DNA from: Pseudomonadota bacterium
Lineage (GTDB): Bacteria > Pseudomonadota > Alphaproteobacteria > Reyranellales > Reyranellaceae
Direction of reading: 5' to 3'
Assembly: GCA_018240695.1 (NCBI GenBank)
Contig: JAFEFH010000003.1
Location: 1 to 64,000, forward strand
Length of the DNA stretch: 64,000 nt
The position numbers and the translations under genes are program-made. A model generated the notes under the pieces. That model made no database searches and was not told where the DNA came from. It saw nothing but the letters and a program-made list of their open reading frames with translations. This document shows positions 35,076 through 44,212 of the stretch, in pieces. Numbering within the stretch: position 1 is the first letter of the stretch; each line of letters opens with the position of its first letter.

Positions 35076-36119
35076 CTACGGCGCCGGCCTTTCAGACCAC
35101 TCGTCCTGCCAGTTCGTGAGAGTCCCGTCCCGTCCGATCGTGCCGGTCGGGCCGGGCAGCAATGCCTGCACGAGCCGGGCCGGCAGCACACGGCGTGCCG
35201 CCAGCGCGAGGGAGAGGTACGAGTGCCGGAAGGCGTAGGGCTGTTTCCACTCGCGCGCGAGATCCATCGGCACGAGCCGGTCGGGATAGGCGCGGGCTGC
35301 GACGAGGGCGGGCGCGTTCTGGCTCACGAAGCTGGCGAGCATGCGCGCCTTGGCCTGCATGTCTTCGGCGGAGAGACGGATTTTCTCGACCGGCCGGCCG
35401 TCGATGCCATCCGGCGGGCCATAGTAGGCGACGAGCCCGAACAACCAGCGCGCGCAGAGCGCCACGATCCGATGCGGCGTGTAGGCAAGGGACACGTACG
35501 GACTGTATTCCGGCGCCTCGAAGACGGTGAAGCGGTCGGCAGCCGTCACGATCCTTCCCAGAAGCGCGGCGAGCATGTCGTGATGCACATGGCCGCCTTC
35601 GAACATTGGCACAACGATCGTGTCGGGACGAAAGGCATCGATGATGCCGCGCAATTCGATGGCCGCCGTACGCAGCTTCGCCGGTGATCGCTCGTGCAGG
35701 GGGGGCAACAGGGCGATGTGGCGGAGGTCCGACGAGTCGACGCCGATGGCGGTCCAGGCATCGCGCGCTTCGGCTGCGCGCACCTCGGGCAGTCCCGGCG
35801 TTTCGTCGGGCGCCAGGTAGACGATGTGGGTGACCCCGCCCAGCCGGTGGTTGCGCGCGCCGATGCCGCCGGCGGCGATCGCGCAGTCGTCCTCGTGCGG
35901 CGCGAAGATCAGCAGGCGGCGCGGCTCGTCCCACGAAGCCCAGCGTTCCAGCCGCGAGATCCGCCACAGCGCCCAAAGGCCCAGCGCCGAGAGCGCCCAG
36001 TAGAAGCCGGCCGGAAGGAGCAGCAGCGGGATTTTCAGCGCCGCGAGCGAAAAGAGCAGAGCGGCGGCGAGCAACAGCAGGACGGCGAGGGCGGGGCGGA
36101 AATAGATCCTAAGCTTCAT
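35076..36119 (-). CDS. PIG-L/LmbE family deacetylase, membrane-anchored
   Basis: 347 residues. Two or three N-terminal TM helices (about 8-55) anchor a cytoplasmic or periplasmic PIG-L domain with the zinc motif APHEDD (74-78) and the second-site GGHVHHD at about 174-180. The family removes acetyl groups from N-acetylglucosamine-type sugars. That fits decoration of the polymer. On the minus strand after the GT2 gene, which it overlaps by 11 nt, in a three-gene operon (38026 to 35076). Confidence 0.87.
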   Translation of the reverse strand: MKLRIYFRPALAVLLLLAAALLFSLAALKIPLLLLPAGFYWALSALGLWALWRISRLERWASWDEPRRLLIFAPHEDDCAIAAGGIGARNHRLGGVTHIVYLAPDETPGLPEVRAAEARDAWTAIGVDSSDLRHIALLPPLHERSPAKLRTAAIELRGIIDAFRPDTIVVPMFEGGHVHHDMLAALLGRIVTAADRFTVFEAPEYSPYVSLAYTPHRIVALCARWLFGLVAYYGPPDGIDGRPVEKIRLSAEDMQAKARMLASFVSQNAPALVAARAYPDRLVPMDLAREWKQPYAFRHSYLSLALAARRVLPARLVQALLPGPTGTIGRDGTLTNWQDEWSERPAP

Positions 36120-37182
36120 CGAGTGTACGGATCACCGCCGCGTCGGTCTTGTCGGCGTCGGTCGTCGGTATGCCGTACAGCGCCATGTCCGACTGCTGGA
36201 CGCGGCGCGGCCGCGACGCCTGCTTCAGCAGCCAGTGCAGCACGGTCAATCCGCCGACCTTGAGCGCGCCGCGCGCGATGAAGAATTTCAGCGAGTGCCG
36301 CGGCGGATTGGACACGTAGTAGCCCTTGCCGCCCCACATCCGGTAGGCGTCGAGCAGGAACGGCATCAGCTCCTGGGCGTCCGGGATGCCGGCCAGTCCG
36401 ATGAGCAGGGTCATGAAGCCGTTGCGCATCGCCTCGGCACACACCTGGTGCTCGGGATGCGAGAGCAGCAGCTGCGACCACTTCAGGCGATAGCGCGCGG
36501 CGGAGAGCAGGCTGCGGAGCGAGCCGCTGCCGGCGACGCGCTGACCGGCATGGGCGCGATAGTAGGCCATGCCGACCGGCCGGCCCACGATCTGAGCGCC
36601 GGCCAGCACGGCACTGCCGAAGAAATCGACATCGCCATTGGTGAAGAGCTGTTCGTCCCACAGGACGTTCTTGAAGGTGGATCGCGGCCATAGGGCGGAC
36701 GACGTCCAGACCGAGCCCTCGCCCTGAGGTTCGAGAAACTCCGCGAGCGTCTCCATCGCCGGCCGACTCGCGGGGGCGCACATGACCGGACCGAGCTGCG
36801 TGCCGGTCGGCGTCGCCACGAACCGGCGCCAGCGGCCGGAGACGACACAATTGGGCGGCACTTCCTTGGCCGCTTGGACCAGTTCCGTGATGTGATCCTC
36901 ATGCAGGAGGTCGTCGTCGTCGAGAAAGAGCACCCAGTCGCCGTCGCTCGTGACGATGCCGGCGTTGCGCGCGCCGCCCGGCCCGTGCGGCACGTCGTGG
37001 CGCACGACTTTGGCCTCGGGAAACTCCGCGGCCAGCATGCGCGGCGTGCCGTCCGTGGACGCCTCGTCGATGACGACGATCTCGATGTTCTTCCACGACT
37101 GGGCGCGCGCACTGCGCAGCGTGTGGCGCAGAATATCGCGTCGGTTCCTCGTCGGTACGATGATCGAGACTTTGTCGTTCAA
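36109..37182 (-). CDS. glycosyltransferase family 2
   Basis: 357 residues, GT-A fold. Nucleotide-binding start VSIIVPTRNRRDILRHTLRS; the acidic pair and metal site in VVIDEASTDGTPR and FLDDDDLLHEDH (DxD, about 93-96). The C-terminal 150 residues are variable, with a final basic helix (LKQASRPRRVQQSD). It is the only GT2 of the locus. Lies 19 nt after the membrane-linked methyltransferase gene and overlaps the PIG-L gene. Confidence 0.88.
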   Translation of the reverse strand: MNDKVSIIVPTRNRRDILRHTLRSARAQSWKNIEIVVIDEASTDGTPRMLAAEFPEAKVVRHDVPHGPGGARNAGIVTSDGDWVLFLDDDDLLHEDHITELVQAAKEVPPNCVVSGRWRRFVATPTGTQLGPVMCAPASRPAMETLAEFLEPQGEGSVWTSSALWPRSTFKNVLWDEQLFTNGDVDFFGSAVLAGAQIVGRPVGMAYYRAHAGQRVAGSGSLRSLLSAARYRLKWSQLLLSHPEHQVCAEAMRNGFMTLLIGLAGIPDAQELMPFLLDAYRMWGGKGYYVSNPPRHSLKFFIARGALKVGGLTVLHWLLKQASRPRRVQQSDMALYGIPTTDADKTDAAVIRTLDEA

Positions 37183-37201
37183 GACGCCACGTTTCTTTCG
37201 T

Positions 37202-38026
37202 TCAGGCGGGGAGGAGGTCGAGGGTGGACTTCCGCAAGCTTACGACAAAAAGGCCCCGGCCGACTCCCACCATTCTGAAGTGGAGGTCGGGAAAATCCCG
37301 TTGCCATTGGCGGGCGATCTCTGACTCGCCGCCACGGGCGGCGTCGTCGAGCACCAGGACGCCATTGTCGGAGAGGTGGCGCCGCAGCTGATAGAGCGCC
37401 GGCAGCCGGGCCAGCCGGTCGCCCTTCCAGGCGGGTGGGCCGTCCACGATGACCAGATCGAAGCGATCGCCTTCGGCGATGCCGGCAAGATCGTACCACG
37501 GCGCCCGCCGGCCGCCGGCCGTGACATCGACCAGTGGCGCGACCCGCACTTCCGCAAAGGAGGCAAGGCCTTCGCGCGCCAGCGTCTCCGACGTCTGTGC
37601 AGCCCATCGTCCGTCGTCGTCGAGCGATAGCACGCGACCGGTGCCGGCGCGGCGAAAGGCGTTGGCGATCAGAAGCGTCGAAAGCCCCGAACCCAGCTCG
37701 AGGACACGGCGCGCGCCGAGCGCGGCGATGAGCTGCTGCACGAGTGTCAGCGTCTCGGGCGTGATCGAATGCTCGGTCCAGTAGGTCGGGATGTTGCCGG
37801 CTGTCGCCGCGATGCCGATCGCGCCGCGCAGATGGACGGTCTGTGCCTCGATGCCCGCCGCGGCCTGGCGATGCCAGCGGCGGCCGAGCGCCACGACCAC
37901 GCCGACACCGCTGCCGATGGCGACCACGACCACGAAGCTCGCTGGAACGCCCAAAGCCGCGAGGACGCCCCCGGGAATCATGGCGGCGACGGCCGCCAAT
38001 AGGCCCAGTCGCAGGTCTCTGTTCAT
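37202..38026 (-). CDS. membrane-anchored class-I methyltransferase-like protein
   Basis: 274 residues. Two N-terminal TM helices (about 7-50), then a Rossmann-type methyltransferase domain with RRVLELGSGLSTLLIANAFR as motif I, RVLSLDDDGRWAAQTSETLA, and FDLVIVDGPPAWKGDR as motif II. Acts probably on a lipid-linked or membrane-near sugar; the acceptor is unknown. Divergent from the GT4 gene at 38054 with only 27 nt between the starts, so promoters must overlap the coding ends. Confidence 0.78.
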   Translation of the reverse strand: MNRDLRLGLLAAVAAMIPGGVLAALGVPASFVVVVAIGSGVGVVVALGRRWHRQAAAGIEAQTVHLRGAIGIAATAGNIPTYWTEHSITPETLTLVQQLIAALGARRVLELGSGLSTLLIANAFRRAGTGRVLSLDDDGRWAAQTSETLAREGLASFAEVRVAPLVDVTAGGRRAPWYDLAGIAEGDRFDLVIVDGPPAWKGDRLARLPALYQLRRHLSDNGVLVLDDAARGGESEIARQWQRDFPDLHFRMVGVGRGLFVVSLRKSTLDLLPA

Positions 38027-38053
38027 GCTCTGGCAGTCATTCGTCGGCTATCT

Positions 38054-39265
38054 ATGCTATTGAAATTGGACGAACTTCAAGCCTTGGACAAGCTCTTGCG
38101 CCTTTTGCACGTCGTACCGACCTATTTGCCCGCCGTGCGGTATGGCGGGACGATCCTGGCGGTACACGCGTTGTGCCGGGAACTGGCGGCAAGGGGGCAC
38201 GATGTGCACGTCTTCACGACCAGCGTCGATGGCCCGCAGGACAGCAACGTTCCCCTGGGGCGCCCCGTCGATGTCGAAGGGGTCAAGGTGACCTATTTCC
38301 CGAGCCGGTCCCTGCGGCGTCTTTACTGGGCGCCGCCGCTCAAGCGTGCGCTCGCGGCGGCAACGGGTGGCTTCGATCTCGTGCACGTCCACGCACTCTA
38401 TCTATGGCCGCCCTGGGTCGCGGCGCGTCTCGCGAAGGCCCGTCGCCGTCCCTACGTGGTTTCACCGCACGGCATGCTGGTGCCCGAACTGATCCGCCGG
38501 AAGAATCGCTGGGTGAAGGCGGCCTGGCTGGCGCTGATCGACCGCCGCACGCTGGAGGAGGCCAACGCCGTTCACACTGCATCGACGGTCGAGGCGCTGC
38601 ATCTGGAAGGTTTTGGCTGGTCGTTGCCGCGCGTGATCACGATCCCGCACGGTGTCGACGAACCGCCACCGACGGCCGGCCGGCCGCTCACCGACGACGT
38701 CGCCGCGGCGGTCGCCGGCGGAGGGATCGTACTCGCGCTGGGCCGGATCAGTTGGGAGAAGGGCCTCGATCGGCTGCTCGCGGCGCTTCCGTTTGCGCCT
38801 TCGGCCAAAGTGGTGATCGCCGGCGCCGATGCCGACGGCGAGGCCGCGCGGCTGACCGACAAGGCGCGGGAGCTGGGTGTCGCCGATCGCGTGACGATCC
38901 TCGCCCGCTTCGTCGAAGGCGCCGACAAGGAGGCATTGTTTGCGGCGGCGCGCGTGTTTGCGATGACGTCGCTGTCGGAAAATTTCGGCTTGTCCGCATT
39001 CGAAGCGATGCGGCGCGGCGTGCCGGTGCTGGCGACGCCCAATGTCGGCATGTCGGAGATCGTGCGCGAAGCCGGCGCGGGCGCGGTCGTCGAGGCCGAT
39101 CCCGCCGCGATCTCAGCCGGACTCAATGCGCTCCTGGGCAATGCGGCGGCAAGCGAGGCGATGGGGCGTGCGGGGCAGGCGCGCGTCATCGCCGACTATA
39201 GTTGGCAAGCTGTCACGCGGCGGATGGAGGACCTCTATCGCTCGCTGCTCCCGGTGAAGGCATGA
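38054..39265 (+). CDS. glycosyltransferase family 4
   Basis: 403 residues. GT-B layout: LLHVVPTYLPAVRYGGTILA at the start, YVVSPHGMLVPELIRRKNRW (acceptor half), then LALGRISWEKGLDRLLAALP and MTSLSENFGLSAFEAMRRGV, with E-x7-E. It resembles enzymes of colanic-acid-type loci (WcaC/WcaL-like) only in general form. ATG 38054 is preceded by an AT-rich run. Overlaps the next gene by 4 nt. Confidence 0.88.
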   Translation: MLLKLDELQALDKLLRLLHVVPTYLPAVRYGGTILAVHALCRELAARGHDVHVFTTSVDGPQDSNVPLGRPVDVEGVKVTYFPSRSLRRLYWAPPLKRALAAATGGFDLVHVHALYLWPPWVAARLAKARRRPYVVSPHGMLVPELIRRKNRWVKAAWLALIDRRTLEEANAVHTASTVEALHLEGFGWSLPRVITIPHGVDEPPPTAGRPLTDDVAAAVAGGGIVLALGRISWEKGLDRLLAALPFAPSAKVVIAGADADGEAARLTDKARELGVADRVTILARFVEGADKEALFAAARVFAMTSLSENFGLSAFEAMRRGVPVLATPNVGMSEIVREAGAGAVVEADPAAISAGLNALLGNAAASEAMGRAGQARVIADYSWQAVTRRMEDLYRSLLPVKA

Positions 39266-40407
39266 TCGAGCTTCTGGAGCGCAGTCCATTCGATCTTGCC
39301 ACCGAGCCCGAGATCGTGATCGTGGCCGACTGGCTGCCGCCGGATTTCGGCGCGGTCGGTCAATACATGCAGATGAGGGCGCGCGCGCTGGCCGAGCTGG
39401 GCCATCGCGTCACCTTGGTGGGGCTGTCGAGCGAAGCCTCGTCGACGCGCGAGGAAGCTATTGGCAAGGGCCGTCTCACCGAGATCCGCCTGATGGCGCG
39501 GGCGGTACCGCGCGGCTCGCTGGTGCGGCGACTGCTCTGGACGATCGGCGTCAACCTGCGGCTGGTCCGCGCTGCGTTCGGACCGTTGCGGGCTGCGTCG
39601 GGAATCCTATTCACCGGATCGCCGCCGTTCCTCATTCACCTGCTGGTGCCGTTGAAGCCGCTGTGGAAGGGCAAGCTCGTCTATCGCATCACCGACTTCC
39701 ATCCCGAATGCCTGATCGCGGCCCGGCCACGGCCGTCGCTGTTGCTGGGGACGCTGCTGCGCCTGACCAACTTCTGGCGCCGGCGAGTCGACCTTTTCGA
39801 AGTGTTGGGCGAGGACCAGCGACGCCGTCTCAACGAAACCGGTGTCGATCGGGCGCGCATTACCCTCGTGCGTGACGGCTCGCCCGTTTCCTTCGCTTCC
39901 GGCGAGGTGCCGGAGCCGCTCCCGGCCGACCTCCAAGGGTCGTGCGTTTTGCTCTATTCGGGCAACTACGGCATCGCCCATGAAGTCGACACCGTCGCCG
40001 AGGGCTACCGTCGCCACCATCGCGAGGGATCGGGCCGGGTAAAGCTGTGGCTGAGTGCCGCAGGGGCGGGCACGGAGCAATTGGTCGAGCGGTTTATGGC
40101 GGATCGATTGCCGTTCCACAGATCGCAGCCGGTGCCGCTCGAGCGGCTTCCGGGGTTGCTGTTGGCGCCAGCCGCCCACCTCGTGACTTTGAAGGACGAC
40201 TTCGTGGGTTATGTAATGCCGTCGAAGATCTACGCCTGCCTGGACTCGGGAAAGCCCCTTATTTTCGTAGGGAGTGCAGAGTCTGACGTCGACCTGCTTG
40301 CCCGTCGAGCCGGAGCAACGTACTGGCGCGTCCCTTGTGGCCGGCCGGCGGAATTTGCCGCTGCGCTCGAGGCCTTGGCCGACAAATCTGCGAAATCCGT
40401 TCCCTGA
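39262..40407 (+). CDS. glycosyltransferase, WcaI/WbuB-like
   Basis: 381 residues. ATG in the upstream stop (ATGA). GT-B fold: IVIVADWLPPDFGAVGQYMQ, the characteristic DFHPECLIAAR motif of the WcaI/WbuB-like group, CVLLYSGNYGIAHEVDTVAE, and LKDDFVGYVMPSKIYACLDS with a donor-binding loop. Family members add L-fucosamine or related sugars; that detail cannot be transferred here. Last glycosyltransferase before the export part of the locus. Confidence 0.82.
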   Translation: MIELLERSPFDLATEPEIVIVADWLPPDFGAVGQYMQMRARALAELGHRVTLVGLSSEASSTREEAIGKGRLTEIRLMARAVPRGSLVRRLLWTIGVNLRLVRAAFGPLRAASGILFTGSPPFLIHLLVPLKPLWKGKLVYRITDFHPECLIAARPRPSLLLGTLLRLTNFWRRRVDLFEVLGEDQRRRLNETGVDRARITLVRDGSPVSFASGEVPEPLPADLQGSCVLLYSGNYGIAHEVDTVAEGYRRHHREGSGRVKLWLSAAGAGTEQLVERFMADRLPFHRSQPVPLERLPGLLLAPAAHLVTLKDDFVGYVMPSKIYACLDSGKPLIFVGSAESDVDLLARRAGATYWRVPCGRPAEFAAALEALADKSAKSVP

Positions 40408-40488
40408 CGTCCGGCGTACGAGTGCTGGGCCGTCAACGTGGAGTGCTTACTCCGAAACAATTGATCACGCCGGGAAGTGTTTGCCGGC

Positions 40489-40517
40489 TTGGAATCTTTC
40501 AAGAATTTCGGTATTTT
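40489..40517 (+). promoter_or_regulatory. possible sigma-70 promoter before the Gly/Pro-repeat gene
   Basis: TTGGAA at 40489-40494, 17-nt spacer, TATTTT at 40512-40517, in an AT-rich island of a GC-rich 221-nt gap. The spacing is ideal and the boxes match the consensus at 4 of 6 bases each. It would start an export operon (40629 onwards). Confidence 0.4.
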
Positions 40518-40628
40518 ACCTGCAGATTTGACAGGATCGCCGACGTGCGTGTGGTCCGAGGCAAGCCGATCTGCGGATGCCGGGCAAAAATTTTCGTCGT
40601 TGGGGCGGCAGGGGACTAGGTGAGATTT

Positions 40629-41699
40629 ATGAACAAAATTGCACTTAGAACGCAGGGTCTGGTGGCTGCAATCACCGTTTTCTGGAGCGGTGTTGCCTTC
40701 GCCCAGAACACGCCGAACGCTTTGCAGGGCGGTCAGCCCGGCGCCAACAACCGCGGCCAGCAGAGCGGCAATGAACAAAATACCCAGGGCGGAAACCAGC
40801 AAGGTGGAAACCAGGGCGGCAATCAGCAAAACGCCCAAGGCGGAAACCAAGGTGGCGGTCCGCAAGGTGGCGGTCCGCAAGGTGGCGGTCCGCAGGGGAG
40901 TGGCCCGCAGGGTGGCGGTCCGCTTCAGGGCGGTGGCCCGTTGCAGGGCGCTGGTCCCAACATCGGTGGCGGCCCCGTTCAGGGGGGTGGCCCGCTCCAG
41001 GGCGGCGGCCCGAACGCAGGTGGCAATCCGCTCCAGGGTGGTGGCCCCGTCGCTGGCGGCGGCCCGCTCCAAGGTGGTGGCCCTCTGCAAGGTGGGGGGC
41101 CGCTGCAAGGCGCAGGTCCTCTTCAAGGTGCCGGTCCGCTCCAGGGCGCGGGTCCGTTGCAAGGTGCTGGCCCGCTGCTGGGCGCAGGTCCTCTCCAAGG
41201 TGCCGGTCCGCTCCTCGGCGCCGGTCCGCTCCAGGGCGCAGGCCCGTTGTTGGGCGCCGGTCCGCTCCAGGGCGGCAATGGCCCGCTCGTCGGCGTCGGT
41301 CCGCTTCAGGGTGCCGCGCCTGTAATTGCAGGTGGGCCGGCGACGGTTGCCGGTCCGGTGAACATCAACGTCCCAGTGCCGCCGCCGGCGACGCCGCCAG
41401 TGCAGCTCGTCTCGCTGCCCGGCCCGATTCCGCTGGCGCCACCGCCGGCCCCGCCGCCGGAGACTCCGGTTCAGGTTTCGCCGCCTCCGCCGCCGCCGCC
41501 GCCGCCGCCTCCGCCTCCGCCGCCGACTGCACCGCCAGCGTCGCCGCCTCCGCCGCCGCTGTCGCCGCCGCCACCCCCGCCACCTCCGGTGCCGACTCCG
41601 CCGCCGCCTCCGGTGCCGCCGCAGACTTACTATCCGCCGCCTCCGCCTCCGCCTCCGCCAGCACCGTCGCCGCCGGTTGTTGTGAGCACACCCAGTTAG
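40629..41699 (+). CDS. secreted low-complexity protein with GGPLQ repeats and poly-Pro tail
   Basis: 356 residues. A signal peptide (1-25, cut after VAFA) leads to an Asn/Gln/Gly stretch, then about 25 imperfect repeats of G-G/A-G-P-L-Q (about residues 75-230), a short linker (NINVPVPPPATPPVQLVSLP), and an extended Pro-rich tail (about 270-350). No catalytic domain. Such a chain should be extended and flexible; it may be a periplasmic or surface spacer or matrix protein for the polysaccharide. ATG 40629 has an AGGTGAG site 6 nt upstream; it heads the export genes. Confidence 0.75.
   Translation: MNKIALRTQGLVAAITVFWSGVAFAQNTPNALQGGQPGANNRGQQSGNEQNTQGGNQQGGNQGGNQQNAQGGNQGGGPQGGGPQGGGPQGSGPQGGGPLQGGGPLQGAGPNIGGGPVQGGGPLQGGGPNAGGNPLQGGGPVAGGGPLQGGGPLQGGGPLQGAGPLQGAGPLQGAGPLQGAGPLLGAGPLQGAGPLLGAGPLQGAGPLLGAGPLQGGNGPLVGVGPLQGAAPVIAGGPATVAGPVNINVPVPPPATPPVQLVSLPGPIPLAPPPAPPPETPVQVSPPPPPPPPPPPPPPPTAPPASPPPPPLSPPPPPPPPVPTPPPPPVPPQTYYPPPPPPPPPAPSPPVVVSTPS
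40849..41310 (+). repeat. tandem repeat coding for GG(A)GPLQ units
   Basis: About 25 imperfect 18-nt units (GGN-GGN-GGN-CCN-CTN-CA/AG type) inside the coding region. Codon-level variation between units shows that selection keeps the peptide repeat, while recent slippage could change its length. Confidence 0.8.
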
Positions 41700-41768
41700 T
41701 CGCGTGTGCTTGTGCAGACATTTGCCCAGCCAACGATGTCCCTTGTACCGGGATGGCCCGCAACGCCG

Positions 41769-43352
41769 ATGACGATCAGTATGAGTCGCGTACAGTTCAT
41801 ATGGTCGCCTTTGCTGGGTTGGGCCTTGCTGACATGCTCGGCCTCGCTGGCGCTTGCCCAGGTGGGCTCGGCATTGCCTGGCGTGACCGTCGGACCGGTG
41901 GCGCCTGCTGGCACCACGACGACCGGCGATCAGACGACGGGCCAGTCCGGCCGCCAGCCGGCTGACCCGAACACGCCTGCGAATTCGGGCATCGGGACCG
42001 GCGGCACGTTGAGCGGCACACCGGACAGCACGACGCCGGTGCCGACCGTGACCGCGCCGCCCGCGATTCCTCTTCCGCCGGGCACGACGGTTCAGAACCC
42101 GTCGACCCAACTGATTCCCGGCATGAGCGACACGCTGGGAGGGCCTGGTCTCACTGGTGGAGGAGTTGGCGTCGCAGGGATTTCGGGGGGCGCCTCCAGT
42201 GGCGACGAGATGGGCATCACCATGGGCTCGTTTCGCCTCTATCCTGGCATTGACATCACGACGGGGTACGACAGCAACGTCTTCGCGCAAAACGCGTCCG
42301 CAGGCACGACGGCCTCGCTCTCGACGGTGATCCAGCCGACGCTTGCGTTGCGCTCCGAGTGGCTCAACCACTCGATCAATCTTCTGATGGGCGGCGGTTT
42401 CGGCTTCTATCAAAGCGCGCCGACGCAGAACTACCAGAACTATTTCATGATCGTCGATGGCCGGATCGACATCCGGGAGGATTGGACGCTGACCTATTCC
42501 GGCGGCTACCGGCGCGCCACGGAAGCGCTGGGTACGCCCAACGTTGCGTTTGCGCAGGCACCGACGGTCGACGAGTCCATCCCCATTTCACTGTCGACGA
42601 CCAAGCGCTTCAACCGGGTTGCGCTCGAGGCCGGTGCTTCCGCCACGCGTGCATGGTTCACCGACAACAGCGTCATCACTTCGTCCGGTCTGGACGCGCT
42701 TAGCCGAAATCGCATGACGTACGAGGAGCACTTCAACCTATCGTACGAGTTCTCCGATGACATCACGCTGTCGGTCGGCCCCAGCTTCACGCAAACCAAG
42801 TACGATCAGACCGTCGACTCCTTGGGCCAGAACCGCAATTCGTCGGCAATGGGCCTGAACGTCGGCGGCAGCTGGGCGATCAATCCGACCAGCCGGCTCG
42901 CCGGATCGGTCGGTTACACGATCAATTCGTCCGAAGGCGGCTTGGGGGCGACCTCGGCATATGTCTTCAACCTCGGCGGCAGCTGGGACGGCATTCGCTT
43001 CCTGACGTTGCGGCCGGCCCTCTCGCGATCGATCTCGGAAACCGCGCTGTCGGCCTATCGCAACACCGTTTCGACCGTACTCGGCATGGATTTCACCTAC
43101 GAAATCAACCCGGAATGGGCGATGACCGGCGGACTTTCCTACACAATGTCCGAATACAACCCCATCGATGGGTTGGGCGCGACGCCGCGAACCGACACCT
43201 TCACGCGTGCGTCGCTGGGGTTGCTGTATATGTTCAGGCCGCAACTCTCGATCGGTCCGGTCTTCGACTACACCAAGGGCGGCTCGACCGATTCGACCGG
43301 TCCGGCGTATGATCGTCAGCTGTTTTCAATCCGACTGTCTGCGAAGCGGTGA
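41769..43352 (+). CDS. outer-membrane beta-barrel protein (BBP2-like porin)
   Basis: About 527 residues. Signal peptide (cut near SLALA-Q, residue 30), then a Gly/Thr/Pro-rich region (to about 130), and a beta-barrel with alternating aromatic and polar strands starting at FRLYPGIDITTGYDSNVFAQ. It ends in a strand with a C-terminal Arg (SIRLSAKR). The pattern is that of putative beta-barrel porin-2 proteins in EPS loci. Probably the outer-membrane exit or anchor for the polymer. The ATG at 41769 begins a normal signal peptide; a GTG at 41706 would add a needless leader. Confidence 0.82.
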   Translation: MTISMSRVQFIWSPLLGWALLTCSASLALAQVGSALPGVTVGPVAPAGTTTTGDQTTGQSGRQPADPNTPANSGIGTGGTLSGTPDSTTPVPTVTAPPAIPLPPGTTVQNPSTQLIPGMSDTLGGPGLTGGGVGVAGISGGASSGDEMGITMGSFRLYPGIDITTGYDSNVFAQNASAGTTASLSTVIQPTLALRSEWLNHSINLLMGGGFGFYQSAPTQNYQNYFMIVDGRIDIREDWTLTYSGGYRRATEALGTPNVAFAQAPTVDESIPISLSTTKRFNRVALEAGASATRAWFTDNSVITSSGLDALSRNRMTYEEHFNLSYEFSDDITLSVGPSFTQTKYDQTVDSLGQNRNSSAMGLNVGGSWAINPTSRLAGSVGYTINSSEGGLGATSAYVFNLGGSWDGIRFLTLRPALSRSISETALSAYRNTVSTVLGMDFTYEINPEWAMTGGLSYTMSEYNPIDGLGATPRTDTFTRASLGLLYMFRPQLSIGPVFDYTKGGSTDSTGPAYDRQLFSIRLSAKR

Positions 43353-43386
43353 CGCCGTGCAGTGCATCAAGAAAGACTTTTCGCTC

Positions 43387-44061
43387 ATGAGTAAATCCCT
43401 CGGGTTTGCGAAGCCGGTTGTGCCGGTGCTGGCCATGATCGTCGCACTGGCCCTGGCGGGCTGCGGTCCGAAGAACACCACGGGCGTGACGCAGCTTCCG
43501 GTGCCGCCGGCGCGCGAGGTCGTCGCCTTCAACACCACGCCGCCGGCCAATGGTCCACCGAAGGCCCCGGTCAACGACTGCAAGAAGGGGGGCAGCGGCC
43601 CCTATCGGCTGGGTGCCGGCGACAAGGTGCGCATCATCGTTCCATCCGATCCCGACATTTCGAGCGACTACGAGGTGAACTCGAGCGGCGCCATCACGGC
43701 TCGCCGTCTGGGCGCGGTCGACGTGGCCGGCCTGTCGGTCAGCGATCTTGAATCGCGCCTCATGCAGCGCTATCGCGACGCGCGTTACTTCACGAGTTCC
43801 AGCGTGCTCAGCGTCGAGCTGCTTTCCACGCGGCCGTTCTACATGATCGGTGAAATCGGCCGTCAGGGCTCTTTCCCGTATGTTTCGTGCCTGCGGGTGA
43901 TCCAGGCGGTGGCGCTGGCCGGCGGCTTCACCCGCCGCGCGTCGCGCGACAATATGACGATCAAGCGCTTCTTCGCTGATTCGTCCGAAGAGGAATATGT
44001 GACCGAAGACACGCTGGTCGAGCCGGGAGACGTGATCCGCGTGCCGGAGAGGTGGTTCTAG
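43387..44061 (+). CDS. polysaccharide export lipoprotein (Wza-like, short form)
   Basis: 224 residues with a lipobox LAGC (Cys26). After a Pro-rich linker comes the polysaccharide-export domain: GPYRLGAGDKVRIIVPSDPD, then SSGAITARRLGAVDVAGLSV, then RPFYMIGEIGRQGSFPYVSC and a short SLBB-like end. Wza homologues form the outer-membrane or periplasmic channel with the Wzc kinase. At 224 residues it is shorter than E. coli Wza (about 380) and lacks an obvious C-terminal membrane helix, so it may need the adjacent barrel protein for the outer membrane. ATG 43387 is chosen by the lipoprotein signal. Confidence 0.88.
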   Translation: MSKSLGFAKPVVPVLAMIVALALAGCGPKNTTGVTQLPVPPAREVVAFNTTPPANGPPKAPVNDCKKGGSGPYRLGAGDKVRIIVPSDPDISSDYEVNSSGAITARRLGAVDVAGLSVSDLESRLMQRYRDARYFTSSSVLSVELLSTRPFYMIGEIGRQGSFPYVSCLRVIQAVALAGGFTRRASRDNMTIKRFFADSSEEEYVTEDTLVEPGDVIRVPERWF

Positions 44062-44212
44062 GGGCTGCAAGGCGTTCGAGGACGGCGCGGTTTGGGGCCG
44101 CACGGTCCTCGGTCGAATTGGCGTCCATGCCGGCCGGTAGCCGGCGGGGCGAGGATTGGCTCTTGGAATCTATGGGTTAGTTGCGGCTGGTACAGTCGTA
44201 GGATGGTGTGGA

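Noticed and set aside
40849-41310. Tandem repeat considered as a CRISPR-like array
   Set aside because: The repeat is in frame, has no spacers, and encodes a regular hexapeptide; it is a coding repeat.
40230-42413. 727-codon antisense frame across the Gly/Pro-repeat gene
   Set aside because: It arises from the antisense of GGN/CCN repeats, giving runs of Arg and Thr; no domain or start signal.
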